From the NCBI GenBank assembly GCA_017397695.1, contig JAFQIF010000134.1, forward strand, positions 1 to 17,597: a stretch of DNA of 17,597 nucleotides, read 5' to 3'. Below the pieces are notes generated by a model, which had not been told where the DNA came from, did not search any database, and saw nothing but the letters and a program-made list of their open reading frames with translations. Positions within the stretch are counted from its first letter, which is position 1. Each line of letters opens with the position of its first letter. The stretch comes from Clostridia bacterium (GTDB taxonomy: Bacteria > Bacillota_A > Clostridia > Christensenellales > Aristaeellaceae). Below, one piece after another: positions 13,061 through 17,597 of the stretch. A program made the position numbers and the translations under genes.

Positions 13061-13903
13061 ATGGCATTGCTTCACGTCAGCTACATGTCTCAGGCGCTTT
13101 GGAGAGTTGTGCCGCTGCAGGTGATCCTGCCGGCAGATAAGGCGGATACGCAGGGCAACCTGCTCCCTTTGAAGCCGTATAAGACGCTGTACCTGCTCAA
13201 TGGCCTGCACGGCTGCGAGGAGGACTGGATTGTCAACACGCGTATCAGGAGCTGGGCAGAGCAGCATAATCTGTGTGTGGTGATGCCTGCGGGCAACAAT
13301 TCGTTCTACGTGGATCAGGTGGATTCTCACAATCGCCACTGCGAGTTTATCGGCAGCGAGCTGGTGGAGATCACCAGGCGCATGTTTCCGCTCTCGCATA
13401 AGCGGGAGGATACGTTCATCGGCGGATTGTCCATGGGCGGCTTCGGCGCGATTCTGGCAGGCCTTAAGTATCATGAGACGTTTGGCGCGATCGTTGGCCT
13501 CTCCAGCGCGGTGCATGTCTTTGAGGGACAGGAGCATACGACAGAGGCACTGCGTGCGTTCGGCGAAGCCATCTTCGGCGAAACAAAGAAGGCGAAGACG
13601 TCGGATATGAACCCGCGCGTGGTGATGGACAAGCTGCTGAAGCTGAAAAAGGAGAAGCCTGAAACCGAACTGCCGGATATCTTTATGGCTGTCGGCACGG
13701 AAGACTGGCTGCTGGAAAGCAACCGCCTGTACAAAAAGCTCTTTGAGGACGGCGGGTTCAATCTGAAGTACATCGAGGCGCCCGGCGATCATAACTGGGA
13801 TTTCTGGGATACGTATATCAAGGAAGCGATCGAGTGGCTGCCGCTGGATGAAAAAATGGAAGGTATGGGCAGCGGCAATATCGCATCGGATGCAGCAAAA
13901 TAA
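13061..13903 (+). CDS. Alpha/beta-hydrolase, esterase D/tributyrin esterase-like
   Basis: A 280-aa serine esterase of the S-formylglutathione hydrolase/tributyrin esterase (EstA) superfamily. The nucleophile elbow GLSMGGFGA places Ser124; Asp215 in GTEDWL and His244 in PGDHNWDFWD complete the expected triad. LYLLNGLHGCEEDW near 43-56 holds the oxyanion segment. No signal peptide is seen, so it is cytosolic. A C-terminal low-complexity tail of about 25 residues has no known role. It is preceded by AAAAAGGAGG and lies 22 nt after metY. Co-transcription suggests it might act on an acetylated or thioester compound of sulfur metabolism, but this is inference; such esterases are often promiscuous. 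Confidence 0.85.
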   Translation: MALLHVSYMSQALWRVVPLQVILPADKADTQGNLLPLKPYKTLYLLNGLHGCEEDWIVNTRIRSWAEQHNLCVVMPAGNNSFYVDQVDSHNRHCEFIGSELVEITRRMFPLSHKREDTFIGGLSMGGFGAILAGLKYHETFGAIVGLSSAVHVFEGQEHTTEALRAFGEAIFGETKKAKTSDMNPRVVMDKLLKLKKEKPETELPDIFMAVGTEDWLLESNRLYKKLFEDGGFNLKYIEAPGDHNWDFWDTYIKEAIEWLPLDEKMEGMGSGNIASDAAK

Positions 13904-13917
13904 ATCATCGACAAAGC

Positions 13918-13954
13918 AAAAGACCGCGGATCAGCAGATGATCCGCGGTCTTTT
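13918..13954. terminator. Bidirectional intrinsic terminator
   Basis: AGACCGCGGATCA (13921-13933), loop GCAGA, TGATCCGCGGTCT (13939-13951): a perfect 13-bp stem, flanked by AAA on the left and TTT on the right. It lies between the converging esterase and XRE regulator genes and should end both transcripts. Confidence 0.93.
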
Positions 13955-13957
13955 GTG

Positions 13958-14629
13958 TTATCCAAACAGTATTTTAGCGGCGTGTTCCAATGCTTTTCTT
14001 TCATCCGCGTCGTCATAGGCGCTTGGACGTGCGTGGATGGACTTATGCACATCGATGGAAAACAGGCCGTCGCGGTTGCAGTAAAAGAAGATTTTCTTTA
14101 CGCCTCTTACCTTGAACCTTGCCTGCGCATCGCCCTCCGGATAGAGTTTAACCATCTGGATTCTATCGGGTGACAGAGCGGCCATGAAGGAGATATAGTG
14201 CTTTTTGGTCATGTCGTGTTCAATTCGGACGTAGTATTCATCCTCGACGCCTTCGATGAAGATCTTGTGATGTTCGTCCGTTTCCTCCGGCTGGGCGGGC
14301 GTGAGCAGCACGCCGTGGCAATGAATGACAGCCTCGCCCATGCTGTGAAGCACATTGCCGCAGACAGGGCAGACATAAAAATTGGAGCGCATCATGTTTG
14401 CAGATACATTGATATTCTGGACTGGCTTTCCGGACAGAAGTTCTGTGATGGATATACCGAAGACCTTTGCAATGGGCTCAAGCAGGGAAATATCCGGATA
14501 TCCCTTTGCGTTTTCCCATTTTGAGACGGTCTTATCGGAGATAAAGAGTTTTTCGGCGAGCTCGGCCTGGGTGAGATGATGTTTTTCGCGCAGTTCCCGG
14601 ATGATGGCGCCTGTGACGTATTGATTCAT
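13958..14629 (-). CDS. XRE regulator fused to degenerate desulfoferrodoxin-like domain
   Basis: A 223-aa protein. Residues 6-64 form a Cro/C1-type helix-turn-helix (LREKHHLTQAELAEKLF, DKTVSKWENAKGYPDISLL). Residues 84-105 resemble the desulforedoxin-like knuckle (FYVCPVCGNVLHSMG; Cys87, Cys90, Cys104, His105). Residues 119-193 resemble the superoxide reductase (neelaredoxin) beta-sandwich: EHHKIFIE, EHDMTKKHYISF, FYCNRDGLF. Against the His4-Cys iron site, His121, His138, His144 and Cys184 are kept, but the final His of the CNxHG motif is Asp187. So it probably no longer reduces superoxide and may sense iron, zinc, oxygen or peroxide; this is inference. The ATG is preceded by a perfect AGGAGGT. 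No target can be assigned, but an AGCCAA...TTGGCT inverted repeat lies just upstream. Confidence 0.8.
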   Translation of the reverse strand: MNQYVTGAIIRELREKHHLTQAELAEKLFISDKTVSKWENAKGYPDISLLEPIAKVFGISITELLSGKPVQNINVSANMMRSNFYVCPVCGNVLHSMGEAVIHCHGVLLTPAQPEETDEHHKIFIEGVEDEYYVRIEHDMTKKHYISFMAALSPDRIQMVKLYPEGDAQARFKVRGVKKIFFYCNRDGLFSIDVHKSIHARPSAYDDADERKALEHAAKILFG

Positions 14630-14657
14630 TGGACATTACCTCCTGGGCAATATCATA

Positions 14658-14679
14658 AGCCAAGGAAAACGGTTTGGCT
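14658..14679. promoter_or_regulatory. Inverted repeat upstream of the XRE regulator
   Basis: AGCCAA (14658-14663) and TTGGCT (14674-14679), spaced by 10 nt, lie 29 bp upstream of the regulator start and next to a TATGAT -10-like hexamer (minus strand, 14657-14652). Position and symmetry fit an autoregulatory operator. No good -35 is visible. Confidence 0.35.
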
Positions 14680-14709
14680 ACCTACGGAGCGTAGAGATGG
14701 GGATTTTTT

Positions 14710-14797
14710 GTTCATTAAGGAATCTTGAAACCGCCGCGAAGCGAAGAAGGGAGTCTGAGGGATGAAATCCCTCAGGCAGGTTTGGGCGGCAGCCCAA
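14710..14797 (+). repeat. Repeat family B, copy B3 (complete)
   Basis: GTTCATTAAGG outer head, CTTGAAACCGCCGCGAAGCG, AAGAAGGG, then hairpin 1 CTGAGGGAT...ATCCCTCAG type (about 14755-14774) and hairpin 2 TTGGGC, loop GGCA, GCCCAA (14782-14797). Unlike B1, B2 and B4 it does not precede a gene; the next plus-strand ATG (14805) has no ribosome binding site and opens only 18 codons. Confidence 0.85.
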
Positions 14798-14827
14798 CGT
14801 TCCCATGCGCGAAGCGCTAGATAAGCA

Positions 14828-14910
14828 AGAATCAAACAGGAGCCGAAGGCGACGCTTTTGATTCTGACACAGCTTTGAAAGAATTTGTGTAGTTTGAGAA
14901 ATTCTTTCAA
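14828..14910. repeat. Two further intergenic hairpins
   Basis: AGAATCAAA (14828-14836) pairs with TTTGATTCT (14857-14865) around a nested GCCGAAGGC. A second hairpin pairs TTGAAAGAATTT (14875-14886) with AAATTCTTTCAA (14899-14910), 12 bp with a 12-nt loop. They fill the gap between repeats B3 and A2. No T-runs and no coding potential. Confidence 0.6.
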
Positions 14911-14917
14911 TCTGTAC

Positions 14918-15048
14918 CGGAATCGAAATTGTCGCCTTCGGCGCCCGGGAAACTCGCATAGTCGCGGCATACTGCCGCTCCTTGCGATTTCCGACGCTCC
15001 GCCTGCCTGTTTCGCCCACTGGGCGCGGCAGGCTTCGGTCCCTCTCCG
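14918..15048 (-). repeat. Repeat family A, copy A2
   Basis: This is the most complete copy. Bases 14918-15001 are the reverse complement of 1-84 with one mismatch. 15002-15048 adds the left part seen also in A3, including a CGCCCA-C-TGGGCG hairpin (15013-15025) that in A3 is CCGCCA-G-TGGCGG. Copies A1 and A2 thus form a long inverted repeat about 15 kb apart. Confidence 0.88.
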
Positions 15049-15069
15049 ATTCTTGCTTTTTTCTTCGAT

Positions 15070-15178
15070 TGGGTTACATTGGGAATTTCATCCCCAAGCC
15101 CCTGACAAGGGATTTCATCCCTTGACCCTTCTTCGCTTCGCGGCGGCTTTAAGCCTTAATGAACAATATATCCCTTTC
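15070..15178 (-). repeat. Repeat family B, copy B5 (inverted)
   Basis: On the minus strand it reads GTTCATTAAGG, GCCGCCGCGAAGCG, AAGAAGGG, hairpin 1 CAAGGGATGAAATCCCTTG, a short linker, hairpin 2 TTGGGGATGAAATTCCCAA and a TGTAACCC tail. It begins 3 bp past the stop of the minus-strand deacylase gene and could influence the 3' end of that transcript, although it lacks a terminator T-run. Confidence 0.82.
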
Positions 15179-15180
15179 GC

Positions 15181-15729
15181 TCATTTATCATATTCCGGCA
15201 GATCGACGATAATCGCCTCATGGCGCACAGCCGGAAGAAACTTCTCCATTACATCCTGTGTGCACATGCGCAGGCTGGACGTATTCACACAGGGATGGCA
15301 GCCCAGCAGCACACTTTCTGCGACCGGCTTATCCATGATCAGCTGTACGTGATTTTCTGTGTCGTTCATCAGCCCCATCACAGAGACCGCGCCGGGCGTG
15401 ATATCCAGATACTTTTCCATGTCCGCGGGATCGGCAAACGACAGCCGGGATGAACCGATTGCGCCGGAAAGATCCTTTGTTTTGAATACCTTGTCGCCCG
15501 GCATCATCAGCAGATAAAACCTCGTCTTCTGCCGGTTGCACAGAAACAGATTCTTGCAGATGACCACGTCCAGAATTCTGTCGATTTCCAGGCAGTCTTC
15601 CATCGTCATCGCAGCAATATGATCCGTACGCTCATAGTCGATATGCAATTTGTCCAGCAGATCATAGACCCGCATTTCCTTGTCCAGTCTGCCTTCACTG
15701 CTTTCGGGCCGTCCGTGATAAAGCTTCAT
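15181..15729 (-). CDS. ProXp-ala/PrdX-like aminoacyl-tRNA deacylase (YbaK superfamily)
   Basis: A 182-aa trans-editing domain protein that would hydrolyse mischarged tRNA, most likely Ala-tRNA(Pro). Motifs: YERTDHIAAMTMEDC near 32-46, VICKNLFL with the conserved Lys59-Asn60, RFYLLMMPGDKVFKTKDL near 70-87, LSFADP (96-101), TPGAVSVMGLMND (111-123), and GCHPCVNTSSL (143-153). This fits the ProXp-ala/PrdX type better than the Cys-editing YbaK. I chose the ATG at 15729 because GGAGG lies 7 nt upstream; an ATG two codons earlier would overlap the upstream stop (ATGA) but sits only one base from GGAGG. It starts 2 nt after the S51 peptidase gene, so the two form an operon. Assignment of the exact tRNA substrate is by resemblance only. 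Confidence 0.87.
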   Translation of the reverse strand: MKLYHGRPESSEGRLDKEMRVYDLLDKLHIDYERTDHIAAMTMEDCLEIDRILDVVICKNLFLCNRQKTRFYLLMMPGDKVFKTKDLSGAIGSSRLSFADPADMEKYLDITPGAVSVMGLMNDTENHVQLIMDKPVAESVLLGCHPCVNTSSLRMCTQDVMEKFLPAVRHEAIIVDLPEYDK

Positions 15730-15731
15730 GC

Positions 15732-16478
15732 TCATTCCTCCAAAATGACAATGTGTTCGCCTTCGCGGCAAATCTGCTTCATCTGTCCGTCGCGGATGCG
15801 GTATCCCTCGCCCCAGAGCGTGTATGTGTTTCCGTCGCGCATGACGTAGCTGCCGTCCACCAGCGCATAAAACGAACGGCCGAAGCTGTCGGAAAATGTG
15901 ATATCCTCAAACAGGCGCTTGCCGTCGAGTATATTGTCCTTCACCATCTGGTAGTGCGGCAGCACCTGAATGCGCGAGAGATTCAGGCCGGGAATGAAGC
16001 GCCTGTAATCGGGAGCTATGGATTCACCCGGCAGTTCCGGCTGCGCGTAAACGATATCCTTGCAGTTCATGGAGCCGGCGCTCACGCCCATGATCACGCC
16101 GGTATATTCGCGAAGCAGCGCGCGAAGGCCGATGCGCTCAAAAAACGCATTTTGCGTGGGCACATGGCCGCCGCCAAGAAGAATGACGTCGCTGAGCGCG
16201 ATGAGGCGCTCTGCATCGCGCTCGCAGCGGCTGTCGAGCATCACGCTGGAAGAAACCGTCAGGCCGTGATAGCAGAAGCACTTGGTGAAGGTATCGCGCA
16301 TCTCATCGTTGAGCGGAAAATTGTAGGGATCAGAGCAGATAACAACCAGCCGGCTGTCCGGCTTCCAGTGGGCGCGAAGATTTTTGACAAAATCGTTTCT
16401 TTCGTCCAGAATACAGGGAAGATTCACGCCCGCGGGCACGTTGTCATCGCATGGGCTGCTGGTCATAAACAGAAGCAT
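15732..16478 (-). CDS. Peptidase S51 (dipeptidase E-like) family protein
   Basis: A 248-aa class I glutamine amidotransferase-like fold protein of the S51 peptidase family (PepE/cyanophycinase group). The nucleophile elbow MGVSAGSMN places Ser133, preceded by VILLGGGHVPTQNAFF (98-113), and a PHY motif at His175 is a likely catalytic His. PepE cleaves Asp-X dipeptides; I cannot tell from the sequence whether that specificity applies. No signal peptide is evident: the N-terminus MLLFMTSSP is the first beta-strand. The ATG at 16478 has only a modest AAAGG site. It is the first gene of a two-gene unit with the tRNA deacylase and is divergent from guaA. Confidence 0.85.
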   Translation of the reverse strand: MLLFMTSSPCDDNVPAGVNLPCILDERNDFVKNLRAHWKPDSRLVVICSDPYNFPLNDEMRDTFTKCFCYHGLTVSSSVMLDSRCERDAERLIALSDVILLGGGHVPTQNAFFERIGLRALLREYTGVIMGVSAGSMNCKDIVYAQPELPGESIAPDYRRFIPGLNLSRIQVLPHYQMVKDNILDGKRLFEDITFSDSFGRSFYALVDGSYVMRDGNTYTLWGEGYRIRDGQMKQICREGEHIVILEE

Positions 16479-16509
16479 AAAATCTGCCTTTCATATGCAA
16501 TGTATGGGT

Positions 16510-16538
16510 ATTATAGCCTGAATTGTCCCAGGTATAAA
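16510..16538 (-). promoter_or_regulatory. Predicted promoter of the S51-deacylase operon
   Basis: Minus strand: TTTATA (16538-16533), 17-nt spacer, TATAAT (16515-16510). The -10 is perfect and the -35 matches at 4 of 6 positions. Transcription would begin near 16503, about 25 nt before the start codon. Confidence 0.6.
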
Positions 16539-16566
16539 ATAAAATCCGAAAGATGGGGCATGATAA

Positions 16567-16579
16567 ATAACCGAACGTT
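16567..16579 (+). promoter_or_regulatory. PurBox-like site upstream of guaA
   Basis: ATAACCGAACGTT matches the Firmicutes PurR PurBox AWWWCCGAACWWT at 12 of 13 positions. It lies 25 bp upstream of the guaA -35 element and about 30 bp upstream of the divergent S51 promoter. B. subtilis PurR usually needs two such sites in inverted orientation; here only GAACGTTC symmetry is present. It would link guaA to purine control. Confidence 0.45.
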
Positions 16580-16603
16580 CATACAGAAAATTTTTCAGTT
16601 TTA

Positions 16604-16633
16604 TTTACAACTATTCTGACAGCGTGATAAAAT
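16604..16633 (+). promoter_or_regulatory. Predicted guaA promoter with extended -10
   Basis: TTTACA (16604-16609), 18-nt spacer, TAAAAT (16628-16633), with TG at 16625-16626 giving an extended -10 (TGATAAAAT). Transcription would begin near 16640, giving a leader of about 44 nt; no guanine riboswitch fits in it. Confidence 0.65.
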
Positions 16634-16683
16634 ATATGCCGTAAATCATGCATCCCTTTGATTCAGATACAGGAGTGATTATC

Positions 16684-17597
16684 ATGAGCAATGTTCGTCC
16701 AGAATCTATGGCGCGTATTACCACGATGGAGCTGGCCAATGCTTTCATCGAGGAGCAGGTTGCTGCTGTTCGCGCGCAGGTTGGCGATAAGAAAGTGCTG
16801 CTGGCGCTGTCCGGCGGCGTGGACAGCTCCGTTGTTGCGGCGCTGCTGATCAAGGCCATCGGCAAGCAGCTCGTCTGCGTGCACGTCAATCATGGCCTGA
16901 TGCGCAAGGATGAGTCTGAAGGCGTTATCAAGATGTTCAAGGATGGCCTGGACGCCAATCTGATCTATGTTGACGCTACCGATCATTTCCTTGGCCTGCT
17001 TGCCGGCGTTTCTGAGCCGGAGCGCAAGCGCAAGATCATCGGCAAGGAATTCATCACCGTGTTTGCTGAGGAAGCCCGCAAGCTGGAAGGCATCTCTTTC
17101 CTGGCGCAGGGCACCATCTACCCCGATATTCTGGAGTCTATGAAGGCTGCTGAGGGCAAGAAGGCCGTCAAGTCTCATCACAACGTCGGCGGTCTGCCGG
17201 AGGATTTGCAGTTTGAACTGGTGGAGCCGATCAAGCTGCTGTTCAAGGATGAGGTTCGTGTGGTTGGCGAAGCGCTGGGTCTGCCCCATGGCATGGTCTA
17301 TCGTCAGCCGTTCCCGGGTCCGGGTCTGGGCGTGCGCTGCCTGGGCGCGATCACCCGCGACCGCCTGCATGCGCTGCGCGAGGCTGATGCGATCCTGCGC
17401 GAAGAGTTCGAGAAGAACGGCCTGAACGAAAAGGTTTGGCAGTACTTCATCGCTGTGCCGGATATCAAGAGCGTCGGCGTGAAGGACGAAAGCCGCTATG
17501 AGGGTTGGCCGGCCATCATCCGCGCCGTGAATACCAAGGATGCCATGTCCGCAACCATCGAAGAGATTCCCTATTCCCTGCTGCATCACATCACCTA
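16684..17597 (+). CDS. guaA: GMP synthetase ATP-pyrophosphatase subunit, no GATase domain (3' end cut)
   Basis: A partial protein, 304 residues to the window edge. It would convert XMP to GMP by adenylylation and amination. Motifs: ATP-pyrophosphatase P-loop ALSGGVDSS (41-49), HVNHGLMRKDE, GVSEPERKRKIIGKEF, AQGTIYPDILES, KSHHNVGGLPEDLQFE, then the dimerisation region with RQPFPGPGLGVRCLG. Canonical bacterial GuaA (about 510-525 aa) carries an N-terminal glutaminase of about 200 residues; here the pyrophosphatase domain starts about 35 residues from the Met. The ATG has AGGAG 8 nt upstream. An in-frame ATG at 16648 would add only 12 residues, and an in-frame TAA at 16642-16644 rules out a longer version. 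The enzyme must use free ammonia or a separate glutaminase encoded elsewhere, as in archaeal two-subunit GMP synthetases. Confidence 0.92.
   Translation, partial: MSNVRPESMARITTMELANAFIEEQVAAVRAQVGDKKVLLALSGGVDSSVVAALLIKAIGKQLVCVHVNHGLMRKDESEGVIKMFKDGLDANLIYVDATDHFLGLLAGVSEPERKRKIIGKEFITVFAEEARKLEGISFLAQGTIYPDILESMKAAEGKKAVKSHHNVGGLPEDLQFELVEPIKLLFKDEVRVVGEALGLPHGMVYRQPFPGPGLGVRCLGAITRDRLHALREADAILREEFEKNGLNEKVWQYFIAVPDIKSVGVKDESRYEGWPAIIRAVNTKDAMSATIEEIPYSLLHHIT

Noticed and set aside
13958..14629. Active superoxide reductase
   Set aside because: The last histidine ligand of the iron centre is replaced by Asp187, and the domain is attached to an HTH head, which favours a sensor.
14805..14861. 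18-codon frame following repeat B3
   Set aside because: No ribosome binding site, and the sequence is made of repeat hairpins.
16573..16580. LexA (SOS) box at GAACGTTC
   Set aside because: The Gram-positive LexA site needs four bases between GAAC and GTTC; here the halves are directly joined.
16634..16683. Purine riboswitch or hidden glutaminase domain before guaA
   Set aside because: The predicted leader is only about 44 nt, and an in-frame TAA at 16642-16644 closes the frame; no GATase motifs are readable upstream.
1..17597. CRISPR array from the repeated hairpin elements
   Set aside because: The repeats are dispersed over kilobases, vary in length and orientation, and have no regular spacers or cas genes.

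Overview
The window reads as a stretch of a moderately GC-rich Bacillota (Clostridia-type) chromosome, probably from an anaerobe. The evidence is strong AGGAGG-type ribosome binding sites, occasional GTG and TTG starts, sigma-A promoters, three M42 aminopeptidases in a row, and Firmicutes-type LrgAB, ProXp-ala/PrdX-like and desulfoferrodoxin-fold proteins. I cannot name the genus. No rRNA, tRNA, CRISPR array, transposase or phage gene was seen.

Layout. (1) 1-356: composite intergenic repeats. (2) 357-8876, all plus strand: cvpA-like gene, a 57-aa half-rubredoxin-like protein, three M42 peptidases (the first two overlap), a small two-helix membrane protein, a 640-aa GT-C-like membrane protein, a repeat block, then a small protein translationally coupled to a CCA-adding enzyme. 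A strong bidirectional terminator closes the block. (3) 8919-10400, minus strand: a small membrane protein and lrgB/lrgA. (4) 10531-13903, plus strand: cysK, a repeat-filled gap, metY and an esterase. cysK has a perfect TTGACA-17-TATAAT promoter back to back with the lrgA promoter. A second bidirectional terminator follows. (5) 13958-14629, minus strand: an XRE regulator fused to a degenerate superoxide-reductase-like domain. (6) 14630-15180: about 550 bp of repeats and hairpins. (7) 15181-16478, minus strand: an S51 peptidase and a ProXp-ala/YbaK-family tRNA deacylase. (8) 16684 to the edge, plus strand: a GMP synthetase ATP-pyrophosphatase subunit with no glutaminase domain, preceded by a PurBox-like site.

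How the genes fit together. cysK and metY are both sulfide-assimilating PLP enzymes (cysteine and homocysteine). The M42 and S51 peptidases suggest use of peptides. The CCA-adding enzyme and the editing deacylase serve tRNA quality.

The most unusual signal is in the gaps. Three families of dispersed, hairpin-rich repeats (called A, B and C here) recur. Within families A and B the arms of the same hairpin differ between copies but keep pairing, so structure looks selected. In every same-orientation B copy that precedes a gene, the last hairpin ends 13-14 nt before the start codon and abuts the Shine-Dalgarno sequence.
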